This document shows, one piece after another, positions 25,906-36,917 of a DNA stretch of 64,000 nt. The position numbers and the translations under genes are program-made. Position 1 is the stretch's first letter. Every line of letters starts with the position of its first letter. The notes below the pieces were generated by a model. It saw only the letters and a list, made by a program, of their open reading frames with translations. It was not told the origin of the DNA and did not search any database. This DNA is from Massilia psychrophila (GTDB lineage: Bacteria > Pseudomonadota > Gammaproteobacteria > Burkholderiales > Burkholderiaceae_D): positions 183,558-247,557 of the forward strand of contig NZ_PDOB01000002.1 in the NCBI RefSeq assembly GCF_002760665.1, written 5' to 3'.

Positions 25906-26715
25906 GGGAACGGTCATGCTTTTGAGCACTGTCTGGGTAACGCCGCCCAGCAGTACCTCGCGAAACCGCGTGTGGCCGAAGCCGCCCATCACCAGCAGGT
26001 TGGCGCCGACGTCGGATGCCAGCGACAGCAGCGCGCTGCCGACATCGGTCTCGCTATCTTCGCGCCGCACGACGACGTCGACGCCGTGGCGCGCCAGGTA
26101 CAGCGCGATGTCGGTGCCGGCCGAATGCCTTTGGGCCCCGGGGTTGAACACTGCCAGCGTGACCTTGGCCGCACGCTGCAACAGCGGCACGGCACTCGCC
26201 ACCGCCCGGCTCGCCTGAAGGCTTTCATCCCATGCCACCAGCACGTGGCTGCCGGCGTCGGCCGGGGCGCCGATGGTCGGCACCATCAGTACCGGGCCGG
26301 CACTGTTGAGCATGACATAGGCCGCCAAGTCCGGGTCGATGCGCGCGACCGGATCGGCAGGATCGAACTGGCTCAGCACCACCAGGTCGGCGTAGCGCGC
26401 CTGCGCCGCCAAGCCGCCGGCGGCGTCATCCTCGACCAGCCGCGGTTCGAACGCCAAGCCATTGACGACGCCGGCCAGCGCCTCGAAGCGCTCCAGGGCG
26501 GTGTTGGCCTTGCCGACCAGCACGTCGAACTGGCCGGCAAGCACCGTGCGCGCTACGTCGACGTTGGCGCCATGGAAAATGAACCGCGACAGGCCCGTCA
26601 TGGCAGCGCCGACCAGGTGGGCGCCGTGGGCCGCGGCAAGGCGCACGGCCAGTGCGATGCGGGCCTCGGCGTGGTGCGAACCGTCGACATGGACGAGGAT
26701 GGTCTTGTAAGACAT
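25888..26715 (-). CDS. Tandem-domain universal stress protein
   Basis: 275 residues with two Usp folds: the first from SYKTILVHVDGSHHAEAR, the second from SHVLVAWDESLQASRAV to GGFGHTRFREVLLGGVTQTVLKSMTVPALMSH, which keeps the G-x2-G-x9-G nucleotide loop. The start at 26715 has AAAGGAA at good distance; the two upstream in-frame ATGs are too close to or before that site. An FNR/ANR-type box lies about 85 bases upstream, agreeing with induction under oxygen limitation. Likely co-transcribed with the Usp gene downstream. Confidence 0.88.
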   Translation of the reverse strand: MSYKTILVHVDGSHHAEARIALAVRLAAAHGAHLVGAAMTGLSRFIFHGANVDVARTVLAGQFDVLVGKANTALERFEALAGVVNGLAFEPRLVEDDAAGGLAAQARYADLVVLSQFDPADPVARIDPDLAAYVMLNSAGPVLMVPTIGAPADAGSHVLVAWDESLQASRAVASAVPLLQRAAKVTLAVFNPGAQRHSAGTDIALYLARHGVDVVVRREDSETDVGSALLSLASDVGANLLVMGGFGHTRFREVLLGGVTQTVLKSMTVPALMSH

Positions 26716-26791
26716 GGGCATTCCTTTTTCTGGAGGACGGCCCACATGAATGGCCGACTCTTGCAGTTTGTCAGTCTGTCATCTAAATATC

Positions 26792-26807
26792 TTTGACCCA
26801 CATCAAA
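26792..26807 (-). promoter_or_regulatory. FNR/ANR-type box upstream of the usp operon
   Basis: TTTGAC-CCAC-ATCAAA, one base off the TTGAT-N4-ATCAA consensus, with symmetric outer T/A. It is centred about 85 bases upstream of the Usp start codon on the minus strand. The same spacer also carries the pilD leader, but the position suits the usp operon better. Confidence 0.5.
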
Positions 26808-26958
26808 TCACGGGTGCGCCAACCTAATTTCGCTGCGACGGCATTTTGTCGTTTTGGTTTGCACAACATGGGTATCACGACTATGATATTCCTGAGATGC
26901 AACATGATTGCAACAGCGGTGGCATCGCCACAGGTTTTTCGTCACGATTTGGAGTGTT

Positions 26959-27828
26959 ATGCTACCGGAAACTCTTTTGTTCGCGGCGCCGAGTTCGCTC
27001 GGGGCAACCCTCGCTGCCGCCCTGTTCGGATTATTGATCGGCAGTTTCCTGAACGTCGTCATCTACCGCATTCCGAAGATGATGCAGCGCGAATCGGACA
27101 ATTACGTGGCGCACGAGAGCGGCAAGCAGCTGCCGCACCAGGACAACTTCAACCTGATGGTGCCGCGCTCGGCCTGCCCGCACTGCGGCCACCAGATCAC
27201 GGCCCTGGAAAACATTCCGGTTGTCAGTTACATCGCCCTCGGTGGCAAGTGCAGCGCCTGCAAGGCGCCGATCTCGGTGCGCTATCCGCTGGTGGAACTG
27301 GCGACCGGGCTGCTGTCGGCCCTGCTGGTATGGAAATTTGGCAGCGGCTGGGCCGGCCTGGCCACGCTCGGCTTCGGCTACGCGCTGCTGGCGATGACGG
27401 CGATCGATTACGATACCCAGCTGCTGCCCGACGACCTGACGTTCCCGCTGCTGTGGGCAGGGCTGTTGGTCAACCTGAACGGCACCTTCGTGCCGTTGAA
27501 CGAAGCGGTGATCGGCGCTGCCGCGGGTTACCTGGTGCTGTGGTCGATCTACTGGCTGTTCAAGCTGGCGACCGGCAAGGAAGGGATGGGCTATGGTGAC
27601 TTCAAGCTGCTGGCCGCCCTCGGCGCCTGGCTCGGCTGGACCATGCTGCCGACCATCATCTTGCTGTCGTCGGTCGTCGGGGCGGTGGTCGGCATCAGCC
27701 TGATCGTGTTCGCCAAGCGCGGCCGCGACAAGCCGATACCGTTCGGCCCCTACCTGGCTGCGGCCGGCATGATCGCGCTGCTGTACGGCGCGCCGATTGC
27801 AGGTTTTACCAGCCACCTGTTGGGCTAA
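26959..27828 (+). CDS. pilD: Prepilin leader peptidase/N-methyltransferase PilD
   Basis: 289-residue polytopic aspartic protease that cleaves and N-methylates type IV prepilins. N-terminal LIGSFLNVVIYRIP motif, the cytoplasmic zinc tetrad CPHCGH ... CSAC, and the catalytic Asp residues in AMTAIDYDTQLLPDD and GMGYGDFKLL. The start at 26959 is preceded by TTGGAG; an upstream in-frame codon would add 17 unrelated residues. The coaE ATG follows 3 bases after the stop. It would normally follow pilC directly but here has its own 200-base leader because of the inserted block. Confidence 0.95.
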   Translation: MLPETLLFAAPSSLGATLAAALFGLLIGSFLNVVIYRIPKMMQRESDNYVAHESGKQLPHQDNFNLMVPRSACPHCGHQITALENIPVVSYIALGGKCSACKAPISVRYPLVELATGLLSALLVWKFGSGWAGLATLGFGYALLAMTAIDYDTQLLPDDLTFPLLWAGLLVNLNGTFVPLNEAVIGAAAGYLVLWSIYWLFKLATGKEGMGYGDFKLLAALGAWLGWTMLPTIILLSSVVGAVVGISLIVFAKRGRDKPIPFGPYLAAAGMIALLYGAPIAGFTSHLLG

Positions 27829-27831
27829 CAC

Positions 27832-28479
27832 ATGGACCAACCCCAAGGCCCGCTTTTGCACATCGGACTGACCGGCGGCATCGGCTGCGGCAAGAGCACC
27901 GTCGCCGACATGTTCGCCGCCCTCGGCGCGACCGTCGTCGACACCGATCTGATCGCCCATGCGATGACGATTCCCGGCGGCCCGGCGATGGCGGCGATCG
28001 CCGCCCAATTCGGCGCGCCCTACCTGCTTGATGACGGCGCGCTCGACCGCATCAAAATGCGCGCGCTGGTGTTTTCCGATCCTGGCGCAAAGCTGCGGCT
28101 CGAAGCGATCCTGCATCCGTTGATCCGCGCCGGCGCCGAACAAGAAGCGCAGGCGGCAACCGGCGCCTACCTCATGTTCGTCGTCCCGCTGCTGATCGAG
28201 TCGGGCAACTGGCGGCACCGGCTTGCCCGCGTGCTGGCCATCGACTGCCCTGAAGCGCTGCAAATCGCCCGCGTCATGGCGCGTAACGGCATGCAGGAAG
28301 CGCAGGTAAAAGCCATCATGGCGGCGCAGGTAACGCGCCCCGTGCGACTGGCGGCGGCCGACGATGTCATTACAAACGACGATAAGATAACTGCCCTGGC
28401 GCCGCAGGTAGAAGCGCTGCACCGGCTTTATATGGCAATTTCGGCCGGAATGGCCAGAATCCCAAGTGAGGATTTGTAA
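27832..28479 (+). CDS. coaE: Dephospho-CoA kinase
   Basis: 215 residues; last step of coenzyme A synthesis, ATP-dependent phosphorylation of dephospho-CoA. P-loop GGIGCGKST near the N-terminus, the [10 protein letters not shown] segment, and the VVPLLIESG and [16 protein letters not shown] blocks are typical. It starts 3 bases after pilD and precedes zapD, as in other betaproteobacteria. Complete. Confidence 0.95.
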   Translation: MDQPQGPLLHIGLTGGIGCGKSTVADMFAALGATVVDTDLIAHAMTIPGGPAMAAIAAQFGAPYLLDDGALDRIKMRALVFSDPGAKLRLEAILHPLIRAGAEQEAQAATGAYLMFVVPLLIESGNWRHRLARVLAIDCPEALQIARVMARNGMQEAQVKAIMAAQVTRPVRLAAADDVITNDDKITALAPQVEALHRLYMAISAGMARIPSEDL

Positions 28480-28543
28480 TTTTGCCTCGCTTGGTTCAGA
28501 ATCACGTGATTCTTCTCCGGCCACCATGTAAAGGGATGTCATT

Positions 28544-29299
28544 TTGATCGTCTACGAATACCCTTTCAACGAGCGCATTCGTACGTTGTTGCGGCTGGAA
28601 GACCTGTATGAAAAATTCAAATTCTTTGTGCACCAGGAACACGCAATGCAACACCACGTCGCGCTGTCGACCATCTTCGACATGCTCGAAGTGGCTGGCC
28701 GCGCCGACCTCAAGTCCGACCTGCTGCAAGAACTCGAGCGGCAAAAGCAAAGCCTGCAGAGCTTCCGCTCGAACCCGAACGTCGCCGCCGAGATGCTCGA
28801 CGCCGTCCTCGGCGAACTCGAAGCCGTCAGCGCCAACCTGGTCGCCGCGCAAGGCAAGACGGGCCAGAACGTGCGCGACAACGAATGGCTGATGAGCATC
28901 CGCGGGCGCACCATCATCCCCGGCGGCGCCTGCGAGTTCGACCTGCCTTCCTACCATGCTTGGCAAAAGCGCCCGTCCCAGCAGCGTTACAATGACATCG
29001 TCGCCTGGTTCGCGCCGCTGGCGCCCCTGTTCGACGCGCTGGCGCTGGTGCTGCGCCTGCTGCGCGACTCCGGCGGGCCGGTCAAGATGATTGCCATCGC
29101 CGGCAGCTATCAGCAAATGCTGCAAGGCAAGGTGTACCAAATGCTGCGCCTGTCCCTGGACGAATCGCTGGGCGCGATTCCCGAGATATCGGCTAACAAA
29201 TACATGTTGTGGGTTCGCTTTACGAGCCAAGGCGGCGACCTGAAACCGAAGCCGCTGGAAGACGACGTACCGTTCGAACTCACGTTGTGCAACTTTTAA
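28544..29299 (+). CDS. zapD: Cell division protein ZapD
   Basis: 251-residue FtsZ-bundling protein (DUF1342). N-terminal [22 protein letters not shown] and the C-terminal [12 protein letters not shown]...PFELTLC block are family hallmarks. Start is TTG at 28544, with AAAGGGA upstream; the nearest ATG is out of frame and stops after three codons. It lies between coaE and yacG. Confidence 0.93.
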   Translation: MIVYEYPFNERIRTLLRLEDLYEKFKFFVHQEHAMQHHVALSTIFDMLEVAGRADLKSDLLQELERQKQSLQSFRSNPNVAAEMLDAVLGELEAVSANLVAAQGKTGQNVRDNEWLMSIRGRTIIPGGACEFDLPSYHAWQKRPSQQRYNDIVAWFAPLAPLFDALALVLRLLRDSGGPVKMIAIAGSYQQMLQGKVYQMLRLSLDESLGAIPEISANKYMLWVRFTSQGGDLKPKPLEDDVPFELTLCNF

Positions 29300-29316
29300 G
29301 ATGTGAGTGATTTGCC

Positions 29317-29499
29317 ATGACTGTCGTGAGCTGCCCCACCTGTGCCAAAAAAGTCGAATGGACCCTGGCCAACAAATACCGCCCGTTCTGCTCCGAGCGC
29401 TGCAAGCAGATTGACCTCGGCGCCTGGGCGGAAGAAAAATTCGTCATCCCCGGCGCTGCGCCGACCGATCCGCTGGACGATCCGCTGGCCGACGAGTAG
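29317..29499 (+). CDS. yacG: DNA gyrase inhibitor YacG (zinc-binding)
   Basis: 60-residue zinc-finger protein. The CPTC ... FCSERC arrangement gives the four zinc ligands; [19 protein letters not shown] is the family core, and the tail is acidic. In E. coli YacG binds gyrase. Last gene of the pilD-coaE-zapD-yacG set, 17 bases after zapD. Confidence 0.92.
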   Translation: MTVVSCPTCAKKVEWTLANKYRPFCSERCKQIDLGAWAEEKFVIPGAAPTDPLDDPLADE

Positions 29500-29594
29500 A
29501 CGGCGTACCTTGTTGACAGGTTCGCATGCCGCACGCTTGATCGACCAGCCAAGCCGCTAACGCAACCCCGGCTGAGTTACCTGCCGCACCGGGG

Positions 29595-30923
29595 TCAGGC
29601 CGCCGACGGCACAACCGGGGCCTGTCCCCCTACAGTTGCACCCTGCGGCACGAAAATCGGCTTGTTCGAACGCCCGTAGCGATCCATGAACAGCCCTTCC
29701 AGGCCAATCTCCGGCTGGCGCCCCGACACCAGGTCGGCCAGCACGCGGCCGGAGCCGCACGCCATGGTCCAGCCCAAGGTGCCGTGGCCGGTGTTGAGGA
29801 ACAGGTTGCTAAACGGCGTCGGCCCCATCACCGGGGTGCCGTCCGGCGTCATCGGCCGCAAGCCGCACCAGAACTCGGCCTTCGAGGTGTCGCCAGCCAT
29901 CGGGAACAAGTCGTTCACCGAGTGCTCCAGCGTGTCACGGCGCGCCTGGCGCAGGCTCAAATCGTAGCCGGCGATTTCGGCGGTGCCGCCGACCCGGATA
30001 CGCTCGCCCAGGCGGGTGATCGCCACCTTGAACGTCTCATCCATGACGGTCGACTCCGGCGCGCCCTTGGCATCGACGATCGGGATCGTGATCGAATACC
30101 CCTTCACCGGATAGACCGGGATGCGGATGCCGACCTGGCGCAGCAGCAGCGGCGAGTAACTGCCCAGCGCCAGCACGAAGGCATCGGCCTTGAGCTCGCC
30201 CTTGGAGGTGACGACGCCGGCAATCCGGTCGCCATTGACCACCAAGCGCACGATGTCGACGCCCTGGCGGAATGTGACGCCCAGGCCCTCGGCCATTTTC
30301 GCCAGGCGCTGGGTGAACTTGAAGCAGTCGCCCGTTTCGTCGCCCGGCAGCTGCAAGCCGCCGACAAATTTGCCGCGCACATTGGCCAGCGCCGGTTCGG
30401 CCGCCTCGCACCCCTTCGGGTCGAGCACCGAGTACAGCACTTGGTAGCGCTCGAGCACCGCGGTGTCGGCCGCCGCGCCATCGAGCTGCTTCTGGGTGCG
30501 GAACAGCTGCAAGGTACCCTGGCTGCGCTCATCGTAGGCGATGCCGGTGTCCAGCCGCAGCTGCACCAGGCAATCACGGCTGTATTCGGCCAGGCGCACC
30601 ATGCGGCCCTTGTTGGTCTCGTAGCTTTTCTGGTTGCAGTTGGCCAGCATCTGGAACATCCAGCGCCACATCTGCGGATCGAGCGCCGGGCGCACCACCA
30701 GCGGGCTATGCTGCATTAGCAGCCACTTGACCGCTTTCATCGGCACGCCGGGACCGGCCCACGGCGCCGCATAACCGGGCGAGACTTCACCGGCGTTGGC
30801 GAAACTGGTCTCCAGGCCCGCTTCCGGCTGGCGGTCGATGACGGTGACTTCATGGCCGGCCTTGGCCAGGTAATACGCGGACGTGGTGCCGATGACGCCA
30901 CTGCCCAGAACAATAATTTTCAA
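29595..30923 (-). CDS. dadA: D-amino acid dehydrogenase small subunit
   Basis: 442-residue FAD-dependent enzyme that deaminates D-alanine and other D-amino acids to 2-oxo acids. The dinucleotide-binding motif [19 protein letters not shown] opens the protein, and [16 protein letters not shown] near the C-terminus is the second FAD contact. Start is TTG at 30923 with AAAGGA upstream; a longer frame from 30992 would precede the FAD motif by over 20 unrelated residues. Monocistronic, tail-to-tail with yacG; a hairpin ACCCCGG/CCGGGGT lies in the spacer. Confidence 0.92.
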   Translation of the reverse strand: MKIIVLGSGVIGTTSAYYLAKAGHEVTVIDRQPEAGLETSFANAGEVSPGYAAPWAGPGVPMKAVKWLLMQHSPLVVRPALDPQMWRWMFQMLANCNQKSYETNKGRMVRLAEYSRDCLVQLRLDTGIAYDERSQGTLQLFRTQKQLDGAAADTAVLERYQVLYSVLDPKGCEAAEPALANVRGKFVGGLQLPGDETGDCFKFTQRLAKMAEGLGVTFRQGVDIVRLVVNGDRIAGVVTSKGELKADAFVLALGSYSPLLLRQVGIRIPVYPVKGYSITIPIVDAKGAPESTVMDETFKVAITRLGERIRVGGTAEIAGYDLSLRQARRDTLEHSVNDLFPMAGDTSKAEFWCGLRPMTPDGTPVMGPTPFSNLFLNTGHGTLGWTMACGSGRVLADLVSGRQPEIGLEGLFMDRYGRSNKPIFVPQGATVGGQAPVVPSAA

Positions 30924-30960
30924 AGGATTCCTTTTACCGATTATAAAACTGATCGACGCG

Positions 30961-30981
30961 AAAAACGGCGGGTAGCCGCCG
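30961..30981 (-). terminator. Rho-independent terminator after mutT
   Basis: On the minus strand a CGGCGG/CCGCCG stem with a 4-base loop is followed by five T. It lies 20 bases after the mutT stop and separates mutT from dadA. Confidence 0.65.
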
Positions 30982-31000
30982 CGTCGATTCACACGCGGGT

Positions 31001-31444
31001 TTATTTATGTAAAACCCGCGGATAGGCCGGATACCGCACCAGGTCCAGCCATTCGAGCAGCGGGATGGTGGCCGGCAGCAGCGGTGCGACGCCGACCTTG
31101 CCCTGCCACGCAAAAGCCTGGCCTTCCAGGCTTTGCGGCTCGCCCTGCCAGGCGCGGCTGATAAAAAAATGCAGGCGCACGTGGGCATGTTCGTACACGT
31201 GTTCGACGCCGCACCACTCGGTGGCCTGGTCGATGTGCAGTCCGAGCTCTTCGACAAATTCGCGCTGCAGCGCGGCGAACAAGGCTTCGCCCGCCTCTAC
31301 TTTCCCGCCCGGGAACTCCCAGTAGCCGGCATAGGGTTTGCCGGCCGGGCGCTGGCCGAGCAGCACGTCGCCGTTCGGCTTCATCAGGATGCCGACGACG
31401 ACGTCGATCGGACCGGCTGCCAACTTCGGCGCGGCTTCATGCAT
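31001..31444 (-). CDS. mutT: 8-oxo-dGTP diphosphatase (Nudix)
   Basis: 147 residues. Nudix box [23 protein letters not shown] is complete (G-x5-E-x7-REUxEExGU). It cleans oxidised dGTP from the nucleotide pool. Start at 31444 overlaps the end of the DUF815 ATPase gene by 8 bases, and the frame before it is unrelated. It lacks the C-terminal thiamine-phosphate-synthase-like extension that some proteobacterial MutT fusions have. Confidence 0.88.
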   Translation of the reverse strand: MHEAAPKLAAGPIDVVVGILMKPNGDVLLGQRPAGKPYAGYWEFPGGKVEAGEALFAALQREFVEELGLHIDQATEWCGVEHVYEHAHVRLHFFISRAWQGEPQSLEGQAFAWQGKVGVAPLLPATIPLLEWLDLVRYPAYPRVLHK

Positions 31445-32309
31445 CCGGCAGTTTCCCGGCGTGGTCCTTGGCGAACTGCCACGCCACCCGGCCCGAGCGC
31501 GAGCCGCGCTGCAATGCCCAGCGCAAGGCGTCAAGGCGCGCCGCCTCGATCTGCGCGGCATTGCAGCCGAAGCTCTTTAACCAGTGGGCGACGATGTCGA
31601 GGTAGTCGTCCTGCTTGAACGGATAGAACGACAGCCATAGGCCGAAGCGCTCCGACAGCGAGATCTTTTCTTCCACCGTTTCGCCCGGATGCAGGTCGCC
31701 GTTGTCGTCCGAGCTGTAGCCGGCGTTGTCCGACATCCGCTCCGGCATCAGGTGGCGCCGGTTCGAGGTGGCGTAAATGAGCACGTTGTCGGACTGCGAC
31801 GAGATTGAGCCGTCGAGCGCCACCTTGAGCGCCTTGTAGCCGCTCTCGCCTTCTTCGAACGACAGATCGTCGCAGAAGACGATGAAGCGTTCCGGCCGGC
31901 CGGCGACCAGGTCGACGATGTCGGGCAGCTCGGCCAGGTCGGCCTTGTCGACTTCGATCAGGCGCAGGCCGTCGCCGGCGAACTGGTTCAGGCACGCCTT
32001 GATCAGCGACGACTTGCCGGTGCCGCGGGCGCCCGTCAGCAGCACGTTGTTGGCCGGGCGCTTTTGCACGAACTGGCGCGTGTTCTGCTCGATCTGCTGC
32101 TTCTGGCTGCCGATGTTGTGGAGGTCGGTCAACAGAATGGCCGAGGCGTGCGCCACCGGCTGGAGGTAGCCGGAGCCGCCGCGCTTTCTCCAGCGGAAGG
32201 CATAGCCGCGCTTCCAGTCCGGCTCGCGCGGGATGGCCGGCGGCAGCACCGCTTCGACCCGCGCCAGCAGCGCTTCGGCACGCACCAGGAATTGTTCGAG
32301 CGGAGTCAT
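31437..32309 (-). CDS. DUF815-family P-loop ATPase
   Basis: 290 residues. Walker A GARGTGKSS near residue 96, Walker B-like RFIVFCDDLSFEE, and a sensor-like YATSNRRHLMPE. The family (DUF815, AAA-like) is widespread and often sits next to argJ and mutT in betaproteobacteria; its role is not established. The start at 32309 was chosen because the N-terminus beginning MTPLEQFLVRAEALLARVE is the family start; the upstream frame is unrelated. 26 bases separate it from argJ. Confidence 0.85.
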   Translation of the reverse strand: MTPLEQFLVRAEALLARVEAVLPPAIPREPDWKRGYAFRWRKRGGSGYLQPVAHASAILLTDLHNIGSQKQQIEQNTRQFVQKRPANNVLLTGARGTGKSSLIKACLNQFAGDGLRLIEVDKADLAELPDIVDLVAGRPERFIVFCDDLSFEEGESGYKALKVALDGSISSQSDNVLIYATSNRRHLMPERMSDNAGYSSDDNGDLHPGETVEEKISLSERFGLWLSFYPFKQDDYLDIVAHWLKSFGCNAAQIEAARLDALRWALQRGSRSGRVAWQFAKDHAGKLPDA

Positions 32310-32335
32310 GGGATTCTCACAGGTTTGTAACGCGG

Positions 32336-33580
32336 TCAAGAACGGTAATCGGCGTTGATGGTGACGTAGTCGTGCGACAGGTCGCACGTCCACACGGTCG
32401 CCGCAGAGGCACCGCGCCCGAGCGTGACGCGTACGGTGATTTCGCTCTGCTTCATCACGCGCTGGCCGTCCGCTTCCTGGTAGTCCGGATTGCGTCCGCC
32501 GTTTTTGGCCACCCACACGTCGTCGAGATACAGGTCGAGCTTGCCGACGTCGAGATCGTCCACGCCGGCGTAGCCGATCGCCGCCAGGATGCGGCCCAGA
32601 TTCGGGTCAGACGCGAAGAAGGCGGTCTTGACCAGCGGCGAATGGGCGATCGAATAGGCGATTTTGCGGCATTCGAGGACGCTGGCGCCGCCCTCGACCG
32701 TGATGGTGATGAACTTGGTGGCGCCCTCGCCGTCGCGGATGATCTGCTGGGCCAGGTTGGTAGACACGCCGGTGACGGCGTCGCGCAGCGCGGCGTAATC
32801 GGGTGATGCGGCATCGTTCACCTCCAGCGTGCCGGCGCCGGTGGCGATCAGCATGAACGAGTCGTTGGTCGAAGTGTCGCCGTCGATCGTGATGCAGTTG
32901 AACGAGTGGTCGGCGGCGTGGCGCACCAGCTCGTCGAGTACTGGCTGCGCGACCCTGGCGTCGAACGCCAGGTAGCCGAGCATGGTCGCCATGTTCGGCC
33001 GGATCATGCCGGCGCCCTTGCTGATGCCGGTCATGGTGACGGCGTGGCCGCCGATCGTGACGCTGCGCGAGACCGCCTTGGGCTGGGTGTCGGTGGTCAT
33101 GATGGCTTCGGCCGCGTTGAACCAGTTGTCTTGTTTCAGGTTGGCGATCGCGGCAGGTAATGCGGCGACGATCTTCTCGACCGGCAGCGGTTCGAGGATC
33201 ACGCCGGTCGAAAACGGCAGGATCTGCTGCGCATTGCAGCCCAGCAGGCCGGCCAGCGCGGCGCAGGTTTGCTGCGCCTTGGCCAGGCCCGATTCGCCCG
33301 TGCCGGCGTTGGCGTTGCCGGTATTGACCACCAGCGCGCGGATCGGCGCCGCGCCAGCGGAATCTGCCGCTGCCGCCAGGTTAGCCTGGCTGACCTGGAC
33401 CGGCGCGGCGCAGAAGCGATTGGTGGTGAACACGCCGGCCACGGTGGCCGTCGGCGCCAGCTTCATGATCAGAACATCCTTGCGGTTCGGCTTCTTGATG
33501 CCAGCTTCGGCAAAGCCGATTTCGATGCCGTTGACAGGTTTCAGTTCAGCGGCGACGGGTAGCGGCGAGTTGACGGCCAT
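32336..33580 (-). CDS. argJ: Bifunctional ornithine acetyltransferase/N-acetylglutamate synthase
   Basis: 414 residues; recycles the acetyl group from N-acetylornithine to glutamate in arginine synthesis. The self-cleavage site is in [18 protein letters not shown], where the Thr becomes the N-terminal nucleophile of the beta chain. NTGNANAGTG, the [11 protein letters not shown] segment and the C-terminal [14 protein letters not shown] are typical. Follows secA across a terminator and starts its own unit with the ATPase and mutT. Confidence 0.95.
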   Translation of the reverse strand: MAVNSPLPVAAELKPVNGIEIGFAEAGIKKPNRKDVLIMKLAPTATVAGVFTTNRFCAAPVQVSQANLAAAADSAGAAPIRALVVNTGNANAGTGESGLAKAQQTCAALAGLLGCNAQQILPFSTGVILEPLPVEKIVAALPAAIANLKQDNWFNAAEAIMTTDTQPKAVSRSVTIGGHAVTMTGISKGAGMIRPNMATMLGYLAFDARVAQPVLDELVRHAADHSFNCITIDGDTSTNDSFMLIATGAGTLEVNDAASPDYAALRDAVTGVSTNLAQQIIRDGEGATKFITITVEGGASVLECRKIAYSIAHSPLVKTAFFASDPNLGRILAAIGYAGVDDLDVGKLDLYLDDVWVAKNGGRNPDYQEADGQRVMKQSEITVRVTLGRGASAATVWTCDLSHDYVTINADYRS

Positions 33581-33820
33581 GGCAAGGTTCCAGTGGAAGA
33601 ATTAGAAGCCGCTATTGTACCTTTGTCGCGCCCGGGCGAGCAGCGCGCAAGTGTCCTGAGCCAACACTTTTCGACAGCAGCAATCAAGCAAACCGGATGA
33701 CTGATGACTTTCGGGCATTTGTCAGGGGCTACGGGCGGCGCGCACGGCACCGTTGTCAGCCACGCTGCAAGAAGCAGCCACCGTATGGCCGTGCGTCTTT
33801 CCATCACGTAAGCAAAAGCG

Positions 33821-33853
33821 AAAAAAAGCGGCGAGGTTTTCACCCCGCCGCCT
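33821..33853 (-). terminator. Rho-independent terminator after secA
   Basis: On the minus strand GGCGGGGT-GAAA-ACCTCGCC forms a strong stem-loop followed by seven T (33821-33827), 22 bases after the secA stop. The rest of the 294-base spacer to argJ shows no gene. Confidence 0.85.
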
Positions 33854-33874
33854 GCTTGTCATGTCACTGCCCTC

Positions 33875-36655
33875 TTACGCCAGCTTGCCGTGGCACTGCT
33901 TGAATTTCTTGCCGCTGCCGCAAGGGCACGGGTCGTTGCGGCCGACCTTCATGCCCATGTAGGTGCCGGCGTCGTCCGCCACGCGCGCCGTCGCCGAGGC
34001 TGCGGTCGTCGGCGCCAGCAGTTCTTCCGGCGCCGCGTCGGCATTGAAGTCGGCGTGCTGGTAGCTGACGTTGGCGACATGCGCTTGCTGCGCCGCCAAT
34101 GCCGCTTCGGCGGCATCGATTTCGTCGCGCGACTGGATCCGCACCGTCATGACCATCTTGATCACCTCGTTCTTGATCATGTCGAGCATGCTGGCGAACA
34201 GCTCGAACGCTTCGCGCTTGTATTCCTGCTTCGGGTTCTTCTGCGCGTAACCGCGCAGGTGGATACCCTGGCGCAAATGGTCGAGCGCGGCCAGGTGCTC
34301 GCGCCAGTGGCTGTCGACGCTTTGCAGCATGACGTTGCGCTCGAAACCGCCGAACGATTCCTTGCCGACGACGGCGATCTTGGCGTTGTACGCCTCGTCT
34401 GCCGCCGCCAGCACCTTTTCGAGGATGTCGTCGTCGGTGACGTTCTGGTCGTCCGCGAGCAGCGCCTGCAAGGGCACCTCGAGGCTCCATTCGCTCGACA
34501 GCATGTTTTCCAGCGCCGGGACGCTCCACTGCTCTTCCACCGATTCGGCCGGCACGTGGGCGCGCACGACGTCGGTGAACACGCCGGCCCGCAGCGAGGC
34601 GACCAGCTCGGAGATATCGGTCGTCTCGAGCAGTTCGTTACGCTGGGTGTAGATCACCTTGCGCTGGTCGTTGGCGACGTCGTCGTACTCGAGCAGCTGC
34701 TTGCGGATGTCGAAGTTGCGCGCCTCGACCTTGCGCTGGGCCGATTCGATCGAGCGCGATACGATTCCAGCTTCGATCGGTTCACCTTCCGGCATCTTCA
34801 GGCGGTCCATGATGGCGCGCACGCGGTCGCCGGCGAAGATGCGCAGCAGCGCGTCGTCAAGCGACAGGTAGAAACGCGACGAGCCTGGGTCGCCCTGGCG
34901 GGCCGAGCGTCCGCGCAGCTGGTTGTCGACGCGGCGCGATTCGTGCCGTTCGGTGCCGATGATGTGCAGGCCGCCGGCGCCGACCACGTGGTCGTGCAGC
35001 GATTGCCATTCGTCGCGCAGCTTGGCCGATTGCAGCGCCTTATCGGACTCGGGCAGCTCGATGGACGCTTCGATGATCTGGATCTGTTTTTCGACGTTGC
35101 CGCCCAAAACGATGTCGGTACCGCGGCCAGCCATGTTGGTGGCGATGGTGATCATCTTCGGACGGCCGGCCTGCGCAATGATTTCCGCTTCGCGCGCATG
35201 CTGCTTGGCGTTGAGGACATTGTGTTCGAGCTTGGCGCCGGCCAAGATCCCCGACAATAGCTCGGAGTTTTCGATCGAGGTGGTGCCGACCAGGACCGGC
35301 TGGCCGCGCTCGTAGCAGTCGCGGATATCGATCAGCATGGCGCCGTATTTTTCCTGCGCCGACTTGTAGACCTGGTCCTGGCGGTCGGTCCGTTTGGAAG
35401 GACGGTTGGGCGGTATCACCACCGTCTCGAGGCCGTAGATTTCCTGGAACTCGTACGCTTCGGTGTCGGCGGTGCCGGTCATGCCGGACAGCTTGCCGTA
35501 CATCCGGAAGTAGTTCTGGAACGTGATCGAGGCCAGCGTCTGGTTCTCGTTCTGGATCCGCACGCCTTCTTTCGCTTCGACCGCCTGGTGCAGGCCGTCG
35601 GACCAGCGCCGGCCCGTCATCAGGCGTCCGGTGAATTCGTCGACGATGATCACTTCGTCGTTCTGCACCACGTAATGCTGGTCCTTGTGATACAGCGCAT
35701 GGGCGCGCAGCGCCGCATACAGGTGGTGGATCAGGGTGATGTTGGCGGCGTCGTACAGCGAGGCGCCTTCCGGCAGCAGGCCCATCTTGGTCAGGATCGC
35801 TTCGGCGTTCTCGTGGCCCGCTTCGGTCAGCAGCACCGCGTGCGCTTTCTCGTCCTTGGTGTAGTCGCCCGCAACTTCGATGACGCCCTTGCCGTCCGGC
35901 GTCTCTTCGCCGATCTGCATCGTCAGCATGCCCGGCAGCTCGTTGATCTTGTGGTACAGGTCGGTATGATTTTCGGCCTGGCCGGAGATGATCAGGGGAG
36001 TACGCGCCTCGTCGATCAGGATCGAGTCGACTTCATCGACGACAGCGAAATTGAGCACCCGCTGCACTCGTTCGCGCGCTTCGTAGACCATGTTGTCGCG
36101 CAGGTAGTCGAAGCCGAATTCGTTGTTGGTGCCGTAAGTGATGTCGGCAGCGTAGGCGGCCTGCTTGGTGTCGTGGCCCATCTGCGACAGGTTCACGCCG
36201 GTCGACAGGCCCAGCCAGCCGTACAGCTGGCCCATCCACTCGGCATCGCGCTGCGCCAGGTAATCGTTGACGGTGATGACATGCACGCCCTTGCCGGCCA
36301 GCGCGTTCAGGTAGGTCGGCAGGGTCGCCATCAGCGTCTTGCCCTCGCCCGTGCCCATCTCCGCGATTTTTCCGTAGTGCAAGACCATGCCGCCGATCAT
36401 TTGCACGTCGAAGTGGCGCATCTTGAGCACGCGCCGGGCCGCCTCGCGGCACACCGCGAACGCTTCCGGCAGCACATCGTCGAGCGACTCTCCCTTGGCG
36501 ACACGATCCTTGAATTCCGGCGTCTTGGCCTGAAGCTCGGCATCGGACAGCTTTTCGATCTGCGGCTCGAGCGCGCTGATTTCGCGCACGGTCTTTTGAT
36601 ATTGCTTGAGCAGCCGCTGATTACGGCTACCGAAAATCTGGGTCAGTAATGACAT
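33875..36655 (-). CDS. secA: Preprotein translocase ATPase SecA
   Basis: 926-residue motor of the Sec pathway. Nucleotide-binding domain 1 with [14 protein letters not shown] (Walker A, about residue 100) and a [17 protein letters not shown] segment; NBD2 with [13 protein letters not shown]; the preprotein cross-linking and scaffold domains; and the C-terminal zinc finger [14 protein letters not shown] (about residues 908-921) that contacts SecB. Full length. It is divergent from dciA, with 262 bases between that carry no gene. Confidence 0.97.
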   Translation of the reverse strand: MSLLTQIFGSRNQRLLKQYQKTVREISALEPQIEKLSDAELQAKTPEFKDRVAKGESLDDVLPEAFAVCREAARRVLKMRHFDVQMIGGMVLHYGKIAEMGTGEGKTLMATLPTYLNALAGKGVHVITVNDYLAQRDAEWMGQLYGWLGLSTGVNLSQMGHDTKQAAYAADITYGTNNEFGFDYLRDNMVYEARERVQRVLNFAVVDEVDSILIDEARTPLIISGQAENHTDLYHKINELPGMLTMQIGEETPDGKGVIEVAGDYTKDEKAHAVLLTEAGHENAEAILTKMGLLPEGASLYDAANITLIHHLYAALRAHALYHKDQHYVVQNDEVIIVDEFTGRLMTGRRWSDGLHQAVEAKEGVRIQNENQTLASITFQNYFRMYGKLSGMTGTADTEAYEFQEIYGLETVVIPPNRPSKRTDRQDQVYKSAQEKYGAMLIDIRDCYERGQPVLVGTTSIENSELLSGILAGAKLEHNVLNAKQHAREAEIIAQAGRPKMITIATNMAGRGTDIVLGGNVEKQIQIIEASIELPESDKALQSAKLRDEWQSLHDHVVGAGGLHIIGTERHESRRVDNQLRGRSARQGDPGSSRFYLSLDDALLRIFAGDRVRAIMDRLKMPEGEPIEAGIVSRSIESAQRKVEARNFDIRKQLLEYDDVANDQRKVIYTQRNELLETTDISELVASLRAGVFTDVVRAHVPAESVEEQWSVPALENMLSSEWSLEVPLQALLADDQNVTDDDILEKVLAAADEAYNAKIAVVGKESFGGFERNVMLQSVDSHWREHLAALDHLRQGIHLRGYAQKNPKQEYKREAFELFASMLDMIKNEVIKMVMTVRIQSRDEIDAAEAALAAQQAHVANVSYQHADFNADAAPEELLAPTTAASATARVADDAGTYMGMKVGRNDPCPCGSGKKFKQCHGKLA

Positions 36656-36917
36656 GCTTGAATTCTTGAAAAATGCGCCGCTAAAAAGAGCCCGAATGAT
36701 ACCAAAAAGTTATCTATCGAAGGCCGACTATGGCAAAAAGAGGGTGATTTTATCATGCGATCCGACCACACTTGGGGTTATTGGGGCGGATAACAAGTGC
36801 CCGGGGTAAAACATGTATTTCCAACACCCTTGCCGCTAAGGTCATTGAACCACGCCGGCAACACACAAGCACGCGCGCAAGCGCCACTGCGCGGCCACCT
36901 GTGGCGCCAACTGTGGT

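Noticed and set aside
27031..28542. 503-codon minus-strand frame over pilD and coaE
   Set aside because: Shadow of two plus-strand genes with intact motifs.
29565..29595. Hairpin ACCCCGG/CCGGGGT between yacG and dadA as a terminator
   Set aside because: Loop of 17 bases and no T-run on either strand; too weak to list as a terminator.
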